From the NCBI RefSeq assembly GCF_017431965.1, contig NZ_JAFRKB010000055.1:1-51146 (forward strand): a stretch of 51,146 nt of DNA, given 5' to 3'. The notes under the pieces were generated by a model. The model had not been told where the DNA came from and did no database searches. It worked only from the letters and a program-made list of their open reading frames with translations. Of this stretch, positions 27,123 to 36,595 are shown piece after piece. Both the position numbers and the translations under genes were made by a program. Within the stretch, counting starts at the first letter, position 1. The number at the start of each line of letters is the position of its first letter. Origin of the DNA: Methanobrevibacter sp. (lineage in GTDB: Archaea > Methanobacteriota > Methanobacteria > Methanobacteriales > Methanobacteriaceae).

Positions 27123-28253
27123 TTATTTAATATTTTTCCTTGTTATTTCTGTTACTTCTTTTTTGCTTAAGTTTATTCCAAGAATCTCTTCATGCTTTTT
27201 CAGTTCATCCACTAGTTTAATGAAAGTAGCACGATCAGGACCTGAGATGATATGTGAATGTGTATTGTTTACAAGGGAATACAAGTTTTCAATGGCTTCT
27301 TTTTGTTCCACGTTCTTTTCAAGATAATCTCTAAACTGTTTGCCGTCCTTGATGTCCATGGTATTTATTTTTCGTGTTAGAGGTGTTTCAATTCCCGGAA
27401 TGTGGTATTGTATGTTTTCTAATGTGCATCCATATTTGCTGATTATCTTGAATTCATCATAAATCTCGTCTACGGTATGCCTTACGGTTATTTTTAGGAT
27501 ATGTGGTCTTGTTGATTCATAATATAAATCCTTTCCACCAATCAATTCTGGAGACACGATTTTGTCTGCACCAGCTTTTCTAAGCCTTGAATAATTTTCC
27601 TCTTTGCTTGCTCTTGATACAATCCATGCATCTGGATTGCTTTCACGAATGGATAAAACTATAAATAAATTGGTCACGTCATCCCCAGTACTTATTATCA
27701 CGCTTCTGCATTTTTCTCCAGCCAATTTTGAAATCAAATCATCTTCGGTTGCATCTTTGTGTATTACAACAACAGAATCGTTTTCCTCGATACTTTCAAG
27801 TATTTCCTCATCTTTTTCAAACAATATAATATTCTGGTTTCTTCTGGTCAGTTCTTCAAAAACTACTTTTCCAACCCTCCCATAACCACAAAGAATATAA
27901 TAATCATCCATATTTTCAATTGCTCTCATTTTCATTGCTCCTTTTGAATATTCGCTCATTTTTTCCTGAAAATTTGTTAAAATAATATTAAATACATAAG
28001 CGAGCAGTGCAACACCTCCCAAAGCAAGGGTTGTTGCAAAAATCTTTTGAATGCCTGTGTGTGGGGTATAGTCTCCATATCCTACGGTAGCCATAGTAAT
28101 TACTGCATAATAAATGGAATCAATTAAATTCAAACCCATTATGAGGTAAGAACCCACTATTCCATAGATAAACAATGCTAAAATCAGGATTATGCCGTTT
28201 GTAACATATCTTGTTGGTAATGTTTTTAGAAGTTTTACAGTAATTTTTTTCAT
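27123..28253 (-). CDS. Potassium channel with RCK domains (MthK-like)
   Basis: 376 residues. Membrane part: helix 1 (about 18-41), pore helix and filter with TMATVGYGDYTPHTG (TVGYGDY selectivity filter), helix 2 (about 72-95). The soluble part is an RCK-N domain with YYILCGYGRVGKVVFEEL and an RCK-C domain. This is the architecture of the Methanothermobacter channel MthK. Unlike MthK, the usual internal Met start (for free RCK subunits) is not evident: Met lies at residues 106 and 108 (KMRAIENMDD), where a secondary start could occur. Confidence 0.92.
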   Translation of the reverse strand: MKKITVKLLKTLPTRYVTNGIILILALFIYGIVGSYLIMGLNLIDSIYYAVITMATVGYGDYTPHTGIQKIFATTLALGGVALLAYVFNIILTNFQEKMSEYSKGAMKMRAIENMDDYYILCGYGRVGKVVFEELTRRNQNIILFEKDEEILESIEENDSVVVIHKDATEDDLISKLAGEKCRSVIISTGDDVTNLFIVLSIRESNPDAWIVSRASKEENYSRLRKAGADKIVSPELIGGKDLYYESTRPHILKITVRHTVDEIYDEFKIISKYGCTLENIQYHIPGIETPLTRKINTMDIKDGKQFRDYLEKNVEQKEAIENLYSLVNNTHSHIISGPDRATFIKLVDELKKHEEILGINLSKKEVTEITRKNIK

Positions 28254-28322
28254 ATTATTTTTCCATTAGTTAAGATAATTATATTTATATTGACTAGTTA
28301 TATTTTAATTTAAGGTGATTTT

Positions 28323-29864
28323 TTGCATCCTATTGATATGATGGTTACAGATTACAATTGTGAATATTTGGGTTTGTCAAGACTGTGTTTGATGGAATCG
28401 GCTGGAAAATCTCTAGCAGAAGAAGTTGGTAAGATAGCGGTTTATGCTTTTTCAAAACCTGTGAAAGTTGTAATATTTACGGGTTCCGGTGGAAATGGCG
28501 GTGACGGATTTGTTGCAGCACGTTATCTATTAAATAGAGGTTATGATGTTGACATTTACATGTTAAAGGAAAACATTCGTTCTGGCGATGCAAAAACCAA
28601 TTTTGAAATACTGAAAAACATGAAACCTCGCTTGTCACGCTTGAAGATATATAATTTAAAAACTCTTGAGGATATAAATTCCTGTGAAGTCGCCACAAGT
28701 GACAACTCTGAATTCATCATTGTTGATGGCCTTTTGGGAACTGGAATCGATGGAAAATTACAGACCAACATCAGGAGAGCTATTGAAGTAATCAACGAAT
28801 CAGGCGGTTTGAAAATCAGTGTCGATGTTCCTTCAGGAATGGATCCTTTAACTGGAGAAGTTAATGATTTGGCGGTTGTTCCGGATTATACAATCAGTTT
28901 TCATAAGATAAAAACCGGAGTGAGAAATGCCGATGAGGAAGATGTCGGAGGTCTTGTAACTGCAGATATAGGAATTCCATTTGAAGCGGAGTATTTCGTT
29001 AACTATGGGGACTTTTTAAGACTTAACAATAGGGATTCAAAATCACATAAGGGAAACAATGGAAGGTTGCTTGTAGTTGGTGGCAGTAAGGATTACTCTG
29101 GCGCCCCGGCCATTGCAGGAATGGCGGCCATTGGAGCAGGTGCAGACTTGGTATACGTTGCAAGCCCTCAAAATGCTGCTGAAGCCATCAAATCAACCTC
29201 TCCAGATTTAATAGTAAAATCTTTGGAGGGAGATAAACTATCTTTAAATCATGCTGATGAAATATTGGAACTTGCAGAAAATGTCGATGCAGTTCTTATA
29301 GGTCCTGGCGCTGGAATTGATGATGAAACCTCAAAATTGTTCAATGTTTTGGTAACTAAAATCAAGAAACCTATTGTGCTTGATGCCGATGCCCTAAAAC
29401 AGGTTGAACTTTCATTGATTAAAAATAGGCACGACATCATATTGACTCCTCATATTTTTGAATTCAAGTCATTTTTCAATGTTGAAGAGGACTTGAAATT
29501 GGATATTGACAGCTTTGACTTTAAAAAAGTTGATGAAAACATCACCCAATTCCAGCAGATAACAAGAAAAATCAATGCGTCCGTTGTTGTCAAAAGTGAG
29601 TATGATCTTATATTGTCCGGAACAAGATTTAAGATAAACAAATCAGGTAATGCGGGAATGACAGTTGGAGGAACTGGTGATGCGCTGGCGGGAATTTGCA
29701 CTTCTTTACTTTCACAAGGACTAAGTTCTTTTGATTCAGCCGCTTTAGGCGCTTTTATCAATGGTCTTGCCGGAGATAAGGCATTTGAAGTGAAAGGCAA
29801 TGGCTTTTCAGCTACAGATTTGGTTTCATATATTGGCAGTGTGATTAAAGATGGATTATGTTAA
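28323..29864 (+). CDS. nnr: Bifunctional NAD(P)H-hydrate epimerase / ADP-dependent NAD(P)H-hydrate dehydratase
   Basis: Repairs hydrated NADH and NADPH. 513 residues. N-terminal epimerase domain (1-215): LMESAGKSLAEEV, FTGSGGNGGDGFVAARYL, DVPSGMDPLTGE. C-terminal ribokinase-like dehydratase domain (225-510): KGNNGRLLVVGGSKDYSGAPAI-type start, LIGPGAGIDDETSK and GNAGMTVGGTGDALAGI. The TTG start at 28323 is chosen because AAGGTGAT lies five bases upstream and no ATG has a comparable signal. Overlaps sfsA by 14 bp. Confidence 0.95.
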   Translation: MHPIDMMVTDYNCEYLGLSRLCLMESAGKSLAEEVGKIAVYAFSKPVKVVIFTGSGGNGGDGFVAARYLLNRGYDVDIYMLKENIRSGDAKTNFEILKNMKPRLSRLKIYNLKTLEDINSCEVATSDNSEFIIVDGLLGTGIDGKLQTNIRRAIEVINESGGLKISVDVPSGMDPLTGEVNDLAVVPDYTISFHKIKTGVRNADEEDVGGLVTADIGIPFEAEYFVNYGDFLRLNNRDSKSHKGNNGRLLVVGGSKDYSGAPAIAGMAAIGAGADLVYVASPQNAAEAIKSTSPDLIVKSLEGDKLSLNHADEILELAENVDAVLIGPGAGIDDETSKLFNVLVTKIKKPIVLDADALKQVELSLIKNRHDIILTPHIFEFKSFFNVEEDLKLDIDSFDFKKVDENITQFQQITRKINASVVVKSEYDLILSGTRFKINKSGNAGMTVGGTGDALAGICTSLLSQGLSSFDSAALGAFINGLAGDKAFEVKGNGFSATDLVSYIGSVIKDGLC

Positions 29865-30594
29865 GGGGACTTTTTTAAAAAGACCCAACAGATTTATTGC
29901 GGAAGTTGAAGTCGACGGCAATGTTGAGATAGCTCATGTGCCCAACACTGGAAGATGCAAGGAACTTCTGGTTGAAGGTGCAACAGTTTGGCTAAAGCCT
30001 TCGGATAATCCAAATAGAAAAACAAAATATTCACTTCACTTTGTTGAGAATAAAAGTGTGTTGGTGTCCCTTTTCTCCCAAGAAGCAAACAGCATTGTAT
30101 ATGATGCAATAATTGATGGCAAAATTAAGGAACTTTCTGGCTATTCATACCACAAAAGGGAAAAAACGGTTGATAACTCAAGAATAGATATTTACCTGGC
30201 AAATAATGAAGATGATTGCTGCGGAATGAATTTTTTGGTTGACTCCTGCTATATTGAAGTTAAGGGAGTCACATTGATTGTTGACGGCGAAGCCAGATTT
30301 CCAGATGCCCCAACTGAAAGGGGTACAAAGCATTTAAAAGAGCTGATTAAACTTAAAAAAGAAGGAAATCGTTGCGTTGTGTTCTTTTTAATTCAACATC
30401 CTGCTGGCAATTTCTTCAGGCCAAATTGGGATAATGATCCAGAATTTTCAAAAACACTTAATGAAGCATATGATGAGGGCGTTGAGATTTTGGTTTATAA
30501 ATGTGATAATCAATTGGATGGAATTGAATTGGTTCCTGAATCTTTAGATTTTGATTTGGGAGAAAGTCTCTCCAATGGCTTCATTAATGACTAA
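29851..30594 (+). CDS. sfsA: SfsA family protein
   Basis: 247 residues. N-terminal OB-like domain (FLKRPNRFIAEVEVDG, AHVPNTGRCKELL) and a C-terminal PD-(D/E)XK-like domain: SRIDIYL, CYIEVKGVTL (catalytic Glu and Lys), FPDAPTERGTKHLKEL. SfsA was first described in sugar-fermentation stimulation; a nuclease role is suspected from the fold. Starts inside the nnr gene, so translation is coupled. Its end overlaps the converging sirtuin gene by 51 bp. Confidence 0.94.
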   Translation: MDYVKGTFLKRPNRFIAEVEVDGNVEIAHVPNTGRCKELLVEGATVWLKPSDNPNRKTKYSLHFVENKSVLVSLFSQEANSIVYDAIIDGKIKELSGYSYHKREKTVDNSRIDIYLANNEDDCCGMNFLVDSCYIEVKGVTLIVDGEARFPDAPTERGTKHLKELIKLKKEGNRCVVFFLIQHPAGNFFRPNWDNDPEFSKTLNEAYDEGVEILVYKCDNQLDGIELVPESLDFDLGESLSNGFIND

Positions 30595-31269
30595 TGTTGC
30601 AAGATTATCATAAGGAGTTTCACTTTTATTGATAAGAACCAGATTTTTCCCGTTAAAGTAATTTATTAATCCTGCTGCGGGGTATACAACTAATGATGTC
30701 CCGCCAATTATCAATGTTTCTGCATTTTGAATATAGTCAATTGAAAAGCTTAAAATCGCATTATTCAACGGTTCTTCATATAGCACAACATCCGGTTTCA
30801 CAATCCCTCCACATTCACATCTTGGAATCCCTTCACTTTCGAGAATATGATTTAAGCCGTATTCCTTTCCGCAAATCTGACAATAGTTTCTGTGAATGCT
30901 TCCGTGGAGTTCCAATACTTCTTTGCTTCCAGCTTTTTGATGAAGACCATCGATATTTTGTGTAATTACTGCTTTTAATTTTCCTGCTTTTTCCAACTTG
31001 GCTAATGTGATATGTGCAGGATTAGGTTTAGCATCCTTGAAAATTAGATTTTCCTTATAATAATTAAAAAATTCTTCTGTGTGGTCCATATAATAGCTAT
31101 GTGAGACTAAATTTTCTGGCGTGTCTCCGTATTTCTCCAAACTTTTAAAGATGCCGCTTTCAGACCTGAAATCAGGAATTCCACTTTCAGTTGAAACGCC
31201 AGCTCCTCCAAAAAACACGATATTGTCTGAAGAGTCAATAATTTCTTGCAATTCGTTAATTTTTGACAT
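30544..31269 (-). CDS. NAD-dependent protein deacylase, Sir2 family
   Basis: 241 residues. Rossmann NAD site FFGGAGVSTESGIPDFRS; TQNIDGLHQKAG with the catalytic HG in ELHGSIHRNY; zinc site CQICGKEY and RCECGG; then IIGGTSLVVYPAAGL. Archaeal sirtuins deacetylate Alba and other proteins. Class U/III not decided; an extra Ala/Arg-Tyr pair for desuccinylation is not obvious. Followed 27 bp upstream on the same strand by argG. Confidence 0.95.
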   Translation of the reverse strand: MSKINELQEIIDSSDNIVFFGGAGVSTESGIPDFRSESGIFKSLEKYGDTPENLVSHSYYMDHTEEFFNYYKENLIFKDAKPNPAHITLAKLEKAGKLKAVITQNIDGLHQKAGSKEVLELHGSIHRNYCQICGKEYGLNHILESEGIPRCECGGIVKPDVVLYEEPLNNAILSFSIDYIQNAETLIIGGTSLVVYPAAGLINYFNGKNLVLINKSETPYDNLATLVINEAIGETFSQIKI

Positions 31270-31301
31270 AAAAATAAGAAAGTGATAGCTTTAAAGCTAT
31301 C
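31270..31301 (-). terminator. Terminator of argG
   Basis: GATAGCTTTAAAGCTATC (31284-31301) is a perfect 18-nt palindrome containing the argG stop codon; on the minus strand it is followed by a T-rich stretch. The sirtuin start lies 15 bp beyond, so readthrough is possible. Confidence 0.55.
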
Positions 31302-32475
31302 TGTTTAATTTTTGATAATTTGCTGCTTGAAGACCGTGGTATTTAATCATACCTTCAACTTCCCTTTGATCAGTCTCTTTGTCTTCAAAGGTGATTTGTT
31401 CGATGCTGTGTAAGCTGAATGGAGATTTTCTGATAATCGGTTGGATTGAACCTTTAAAGAGTTTCATTACAACTTCTCCACTTACTCTTTCTTGCATATT
31501 GTCAATAGCCTGGTCCAAGTCATCTCTTAATGGCTCTTGCCAGAGTGCTCTATATACCAAATCGGAATATAGTGTGGACATGTATTCAGCAAATCTTAAT
31601 TCATCAGTAGTTAAAACCAATTCCTCTAGAGCTTGGTGAGCTGCAATTAATAATTTTGCACCAGGAGTTTCATAGATTTCCCTACTTTTAAGACCAATCA
31701 TTCTGTTTTCAATAGTATCTATTCTTCCGATACCGTGGGATCCTGCAATTTCATTTGCTTTTTTAATCAAATCAATTAAAGGCATCATTTCCCCATTTAT
31801 AGCTACTGGGATACCTTCTTCAAATTCAATGGATACTTTTTCAGGTTCATCTTTAGCATCGCTCCAGGAAGCGGTCCATTCATAAATGTCTTCAGGAGGT
31901 TCATTTGCAGGGTCTTCCAGGACATCTCCTTCAATTGCTCTTCCCCAGAGGTTTTCATCAATACTGTAAATTTTATCATAACTTAATTCGATACCTTTTG
32001 AAGCTGCATATTCCTGTTCTTCGGTTCTTGTTAAATTCATTTCTCTGATTGGTGCAATAATATCCAAATCGGACATTGCAAGGATAACTGCTTCAAATCT
32101 GAATTGGTCATTTCCTTTTCCGGTACAGCCATGTGCAATTGCGGTTGCTCCTTCTTTTTCAGCCACTTCAATGATTTTTTGAGCGATTAATGGTCTTGCA
32201 AGTGCAGTGCTTAATGGATATCCTTCATATTCTGCATTTGCTTTGATTCCGCGAGCGATGTATTCGTTTGCAAATTCTTCTTTTGCATCAATGTTGTAGT
32301 GTTTTAATCCTCCAATTTTTGATGCCATTGTTTTTGCCTTTTCCATTTCTTCTTCGCCTTGTCCTACATCTACGCATGCAGTAATTACTTCTACATCGTA
32401 TTTTTCTTCTAATAATTTAACACATACTGAGGTGTCTAAACCACCACTAAATGCTAAAACTACTTTATCAGTCAT
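31297..32475 (-). CDS. argG: Argininosuccinate synthase
   Basis: Joins citrulline and aspartate with ATP in arginine synthesis. 392 residues, usual size. N-type ATP-pyrophosphatase motif [12 protein letters not shown], then [41 protein letters not shown] and [25 protein letters not shown]-like ribosome binding site precedes the ATG. The 250-bp upstream region contains a TATA-like stretch (32535-32560) and the inverted repeats described separately. Other arg genes are absent. Confidence 0.98.
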   Translation of the reverse strand: MTDKVVLAFSGGLDTSVCVKLLEEKYDVEVITACVDVGQGEEEMEKAKTMASKIGGLKHYNIDAKEEFANEYIARGIKANAEYEGYPLSTALARPLIAQKIIEVAEKEGATAIAHGCTGKGNDQFRFEAVILAMSDLDIIAPIREMNLTRTEEQEYAASKGIELSYDKIYSIDENLWGRAIEGDVLEDPANEPPEDIYEWTASWSDAKDEPEKVSIEFEEGIPVAINGEMMPLIDLIKKANEIAGSHGIGRIDTIENRMIGLKSREIYETPGAKLLIAAHQALEELVLTTDELRFAEYMSTLYSDLVYRALWQEPLRDDLDQAIDNMQERVSGEVVMKLFKGSIQPIIRKSPFSLHSIEQITFEDKETDQREVEGMIKYHGLQAANYQKLNR

Positions 32476-32575
32476 AATTAGTCACCGTTAAATAATTTTA
32501 AATAAGAATAAGAATTCATTAACTATTTTTATTTTTAATAGTATTTATAATTTATAAAAAACAAGGCAGAAGAAA

Positions 32576-32650
32576 AACTCTTAATTGAGGGATAATTGAG
32601 GTTGAAAGTTATATGGGTTTTGGAAAAATTAAAAACCTCAATTAAGAGTT
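32576..32650. repeat. Perfect 15-bp inverted repeat with a competing inner repeat
   Basis: AACTCTTAATTGAGG at 32576-32590 is the exact reverse complement of 32636-32650. Inside the loop, AATTGAGGTT (32594-32603) can pair instead with 32634-32643, so the two hairpins are mutually exclusive. No coding potential. Lies between the helicase stop and the argG promoter. Confidence 0.75.
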
Positions 32651-32656
32651 CTAAGC

Positions 32657-32681
32657 TGTGAAAGTAGAATGTACTTTCACA
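32657..32681. repeat. Perfect 10-bp stem-loop
   Basis: TGTGAAAGTA / TACTTTCACA with a five-base loop (GAATG). No T-run follows on either strand, so it is not a typical terminator. Confidence 0.7.
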
Positions 32682-32726
32682 CCTAATAATAGATTGAACT
32701 TCATAGTATATAAAGTTTAGGTATGC

Positions 32727-34649
32727 CTAAATTTTTATCAATAGGTTTTCATCTTCAACAAAATCAATTAATCTCGCATATGTAGGATTGTTTTTTAAGG
32801 TTTCTCTGTTCCCTATTATGATTAGTTTTCTTTTTGCCCTTGTAATTGCAACATTCAAACGCCTTAAGTCGCTTAAAAATCCAATATTTCCATTATCATT
32901 ACTTCTAACAGTAGATATTATAATAATCTCTTTTTCTCTTCCTTGAAAACCATCAACTGTTTTAACTTCAACGGGTGTTTCGTTTTGGATAATCTTTACT
33001 TGATCGGCATAAGGGCTGATTATGCCTATGTCTTCTTCGTTGACTCCTCCTGTAATGTAATCATTTGCAACGCTTATCGCTATTTCAGCTTCCAATTTGT
33101 TAATGATGGACTTTGAATCTTTTAAATGGTTTTCTTTGTTATTTTCAATAGCGGATGTGTCCATAAAAAGCAGTGCCTCTTCATCATAATCTGAACCGAT
33201 CAAATCTTTAATGTTAATGGCATTGACGCTGGAATCGCTTTTTAGGCTATTGTTGTAAAACTCGGAGTTTGGAAACTTCATAAGTAATTTGTTCATTCTG
33301 TATTGAATATTCAATAATTGTGATTTATGGGGGTATTTTCTAATCAATTCCTCGAAAAGTGTATTTTCAAGTTCGCTTGCACGATTGCTGATTATAGTTG
33401 GGGGAAGTTGTTTGTGGTCTCCTGCCAGGATAAATCTATGTGCCTTCGCAATTGGAATTAATATGCTTGGAATTGTTGCCTGTGATGCTTCATCGATTAT
33501 TGCAACATCAAATTTTGTTTTGGCTATTGATTCAAGTGCGGCTGATGAATTTGTAGCCAAAATCACATCGCTTTCCTCAATAATATTTCTAATCATTTTG
33601 TTTTCAATTCTCTTAATCTTGCTGTGTTCCTCATCAATTTCCTGATTGTATTCAATCCATTGGGCCATTGATTTCATTTTCTCAGGGCTTATTCCACGCC
33701 CGCCTTTTCCTTTCGATGCATTGAACAAAATGTCATAGTCTCCAAAACCTCTTCTGTATTGGGGAGTCGGTTTTGTAAATGATTTTCTCTTTTCAATTAG
33801 GTTATCTATTTTTTTATAGATTTTCTTAATCTTTTTATTCAATTCATGATTTTCGACTTTGTATGCTAGAGAATAGGTAATATTTTTTTTAGAGACTCTT
33901 TGAGGATGACCTAGTCTTGTTAAGTTCAATTTCTTGTTTTCCATTAACCTTTCCAATATGTTGTCAATGGCGGCATTGCTTTCGGCTGTTGCTAGAACTT
34001 TGTGGTTCTGTCTTGTTTCTTGAGAGATTAACTCAACCAATGTCCTGGTTTTCCCGGTTCCGAAAGGGCCGTGTATCAAAAAGAAATTTTCACAGGATAA
34101 AGCATTTTCAATAGCAGTTTTCTGTGAGTTATTTAAATTTTTATCAATATAATCAATGTATGGCACGGAACGGTTTTTCTTAGGGTTTCTGTCAGTTAGA
34201 ATGTATTCCAATGCATTTTTTCCCTTCAAGCTTAAATGATTCAAATTGTCTTCCATTCTTCTGAAAGTGACATCGTTAGCATACAAATCTAGTCTGACTT
34301 TCTTTTTTAAGGCCCATTTGGGAATACTTTTGTCAAAAGCAACTTTTATAAATCTTGCTCCCTTTTCGGTTACGGTGCCGGTTAAATCACTTCTGAGAGG
34401 ATTGTCTGTACTGACCAGAACCATATCGCCCACACTTATTTCCGTATCGATGGGCTCTGATCTTCCAAACTGAACAATCTGCAGACCCAATTCTTTGCCG
34501 ATATACTTCCCTTTAACTTTATTAATTGCTCTTCCCAATTCTTCTCTTTTTTTTCCAGACATATTCATTATTTCTGTCTGCATCAACTCAATTTCAGCAT
34601 CTCTTTCGTAATTTATGAGCCTTATTAACTTCTTGATATATTTCTTCAA
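32727..34649 (-). CDS. Superfamily 1 helicase, Upf1/IGHMBP2-like
   Basis: 640 residues. An N-terminal 150-residue region with an OB/barrel-like DTEISVGDMVLVSTDNP is followed by the two RecA domains: Walker A IHGPFGTGKTRTLVEL, ATAESNAAIDNILERL, Walker B DVAIIDEASQATIP, LAGDHKQLPPTI, then IQYRMN, TVDGFQGREKEIIIIST and NVAITRAKRKLIIIG. The pattern matches Upf1-type 5'-3' RNA/DNA helicases of archaea. Function in the cell unknown. Reads away from the 34694 gene, with only 44 bp between the start codons. Confidence 0.93.
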   Translation of the reverse strand: MKKYIKKLIRLINYERDAEIELMQTEIMNMSGKKREELGRAINKVKGKYIGKELGLQIVQFGRSEPIDTEISVGDMVLVSTDNPLRSDLTGTVTEKGARFIKVAFDKSIPKWALKKKVRLDLYANDVTFRRMEDNLNHLSLKGKNALEYILTDRNPKKNRSVPYIDYIDKNLNNSQKTAIENALSCENFFLIHGPFGTGKTRTLVELISQETRQNHKVLATAESNAAIDNILERLMENKKLNLTRLGHPQRVSKKNITYSLAYKVENHELNKKIKKIYKKIDNLIEKRKSFTKPTPQYRRGFGDYDILFNASKGKGGRGISPEKMKSMAQWIEYNQEIDEEHSKIKRIENKMIRNIIEESDVILATNSSAALESIAKTKFDVAIIDEASQATIPSILIPIAKAHRFILAGDHKQLPPTIISNRASELENTLFEELIRKYPHKSQLLNIQYRMNKLLMKFPNSEFYNNSLKSDSSVNAINIKDLIGSDYDEEALLFMDTSAIENNKENHLKDSKSIINKLEAEIAISVANDYITGGVNEEDIGIISPYADQVKIIQNETPVEVKTVDGFQGREKEIIIISTVRSNDNGNIGFLSDLRRLNVAITRAKRKLIIIGNRETLKNNPTYARLIDFVEDENLLIKI

Positions 34650-34693
34650 ATTAATCCCTAATTTTAAATAAGAGCTTTAATGTATAATTAATT

Positions 34694-35434
34694 ATGTATT
34701 TTGAAAAAGTGGAGGATTTTGATAATTTGGAAGTGGGTTATATATCTAACCTTTCTGGAGGTTACATTTCTAAAAACACCCATCTATTTGATAATATTGA
34801 ATTAAACAAATTAAATAGATTCATTTTGGAAAAATCTGTTTATGGGACTCCAATTTTCAAATTAGGTAAGGGCGGAAATAAGCTTTTAATCTTATCTGGG
34901 GTTCATGGCAATGAATTGCCTCCACAAATTGCAAACATCAAACTTTTAAATGAGTTGGTTGCTAAAAAAATCAACAATACTTTGTTTTTCATTCCATTTG
35001 CAGCTCCAAAAGCAACAATGGATAATAGAAGGTTTTTCCATACATTGGATTTAAACAGGGCTGCTCATGTTAATAATTCTTTAAGCAATGTCATCGTTCA
35101 AAAGATTGAAGAACTCGGAATAAATTTTGTAGGGGACTTTCACTCAACTGCATTTAACAGCAATCCTGGTGTGGAGTCTATATTTTCAACCAAATCCCCG
35201 ACTCCAGAAAGTTTTTTAATAGCAAGTTATATTTCTAGGGATGTCGGATGCGAAATTATTTCTCTTGATTCCGCTGGTGAATCATATAAGGGAGCAGTGG
35301 AAGATGTATGTAACTTAAAAGGAATTCCTGCAATTACTGGAGAGGTATTATCTCCGTTTTCTACTGTGGGTGATGGCAGCGTTGAGAGGTCATTGCTTCA
35401 AATGAAAAGCTTTTTGTCTTATTTTGGAACATGA
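34694..35434 (+). CDS. Succinylglutamate desuccinylase/aspartoacylase family protein
   Basis: 246 residues; zinc carboxypeptidase-like fold. Metal ligands: LSGVHGNELPPQ (HxxE), then GDFHSTAF with the later His; DLNRAA is the conserved substrate region; GIPAITGEVLS carries the general-base Glu. The specificity (aspartoacyl, succinyl or peptide) is not readable. ATG 34694 follows a short divergent gap with a TTTTAAATA element 26 bases upstream and no ribosome binding site, so a leaderless mRNA is likely. Confidence 0.88.
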   Translation: MYFEKVEDFDNLEVGYISNLSGGYISKNTHLFDNIELNKLNRFILEKSVYGTPIFKLGKGGNKLLILSGVHGNELPPQIANIKLLNELVAKKINNTLFFIPFAAPKATMDNRRFFHTLDLNRAAHVNNSLSNVIVQKIEELGINFVGDFHSTAFNSNPGVESIFSTKSPTPESFLIASYISRDVGCEIISLDSAGESYKGAVEDVCNLKGIPAITGEVLSPFSTVGDGSVERSLLQMKSFLSYFGT

Positions 35435-35590
35435 ATTACTTATCAAATGCTCTTGGATTAGGTAGTTATATTTACTTTAATAATATACTCATTATGGAAT
35501 TTTAAATTCCGAATTAAGGTAATTGGTGTAAAGTGAATTTTGTCGCTTCTTGGGGAATTGACATTCGCAAAACACTTTTGGGGTCACAAT

Positions 35591-36298
35591 ATGTCTTCTT
35601 ATAAAGGGCATTCAATATTTGCACTACTGCTCGCAATAATGTTTTTTCACAATCCTCTGTTAATTGCATTAACATTCATCGGTGCAAATATCCCAGACTT
35701 TGATCATAAATTCAAAAAGGATAATGTCTATAAGTTGATTATATTTGGGTTAATAATATTCATTTCACTTTACATTCTAAAATTACCTTACTATATTGGT
35801 TTAATCATTGTTTTTTTAGGTGTAACATTTTATTTTTCCGAACACAGAAGTTTTACTCATTCTATTTTCGGTGTTTTAACTTTAACTTCGGCTGTATCAT
35901 TGATTCTAATTTGGGGATATGAATTAATAATAGGAATAACTGTTTTAAATAATCATTATATAATTTTAGCTATTTTAATAGCTATTTTAAGCTTTTTATT
36001 TTTAAACAGGAAGTTATTGATGGTGTTTCTGCCAGTATTTTTCGTTAGTTTATTTTTGATTAATGATTTGGATATAAATTATATTCAAATTGTCCTTGCT
36101 TTATTTTTAGGAGTGTTTTCACATATTGTTCTTGATTCATTCACTCCTGCAGGAATTAAGATTTTTGCTCCTTTATCTTCAAAAAAGGTTTATAAGAACT
36201 TTGCATTACTTTCAATTTTTGCTTTGATTGTAATAGCTATTTTTTGTAATGTTCCTTTATTGTTTGAATTGTTTGAACAATATGCTTTGAGTAACTGA
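35591..36298 (+). CDS. YdjM-like membrane-bound metal-dependent hydrolase family protein
   Basis: 235 residues from ATG 35591 (GGGGT just upstream); an in-frame TTG at 35540 would add 17 residues without family similarity. The DUF457/YdjM pattern is present: N-terminal YKGHSIFALLL, then ANIPDFDHKF (metal-binding DxDH) and SEHRSFTHSIFG, with a final HIVLDSFTPAG. Six or seven membrane helices. Bacterial relatives are called inner-membrane hydrolases induced by the SOS response; no substrate is proven. Confidence 0.87.
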   Translation: MSSYKGHSIFALLLAIMFFHNPLLIALTFIGANIPDFDHKFKKDNVYKLIIFGLIIFISLYILKLPYYIGLIIVFLGVTFYFSEHRSFTHSIFGVLTLTSAVSLILIWGYELIIGITVLNNHYIILAILIAILSFLFLNRKLLMVFLPVFFVSLFLINDLDINYIQIVLALFLGVFSHIVLDSFTPAGIKIFAPLSSKKVYKNFALLSIFALIVIAIFCNVPLLFELFEQYALSN

Positions 36299-36595
36299 AT
36301 TTAACTATATTTTTTTGAAATTCCAATTTATACATTATTGTATTAATGCTTTGCTAATCTGGAAATTATTGCCTATTTTTTAAAATTAATTATAAAATTT
36401 CATTGTTTTTCTTAATTTTATAATTTGTTTGTTTTCATGCAATTTTTAAGTAAATTTTGTAATTATTTATCTAAATTTTTCTATCATTTTTTTAAAAAGC
36501 ATACATTTATAATAAATAATCATGATAAATAATAATATTATTATTTAATGTCAATTTTTGGCAAATTAATTATAAAATGAAATGGAGCTTGTTTA
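36299..36595 (+). promoter_or_regulatory. Upstream region of the ehb operon
   Basis: 297 bp without a gene. TTTATAAT at 36506-36513 is the best TATA box and predicts a start near 36536. A perfect 22-nt AT palindrome (36526-36547) is centred there. GGAG (36584-36587) is the ehbA ribosome binding site. The first 200 bp is plain AT-rich sequence. Confidence 0.5.

Noticed and set aside
28254..28322. Riboswitch or other structured leader before nnr
   Set aside because: Only a short AT-rich region with a ribosome binding site is present; no stable fold seen.
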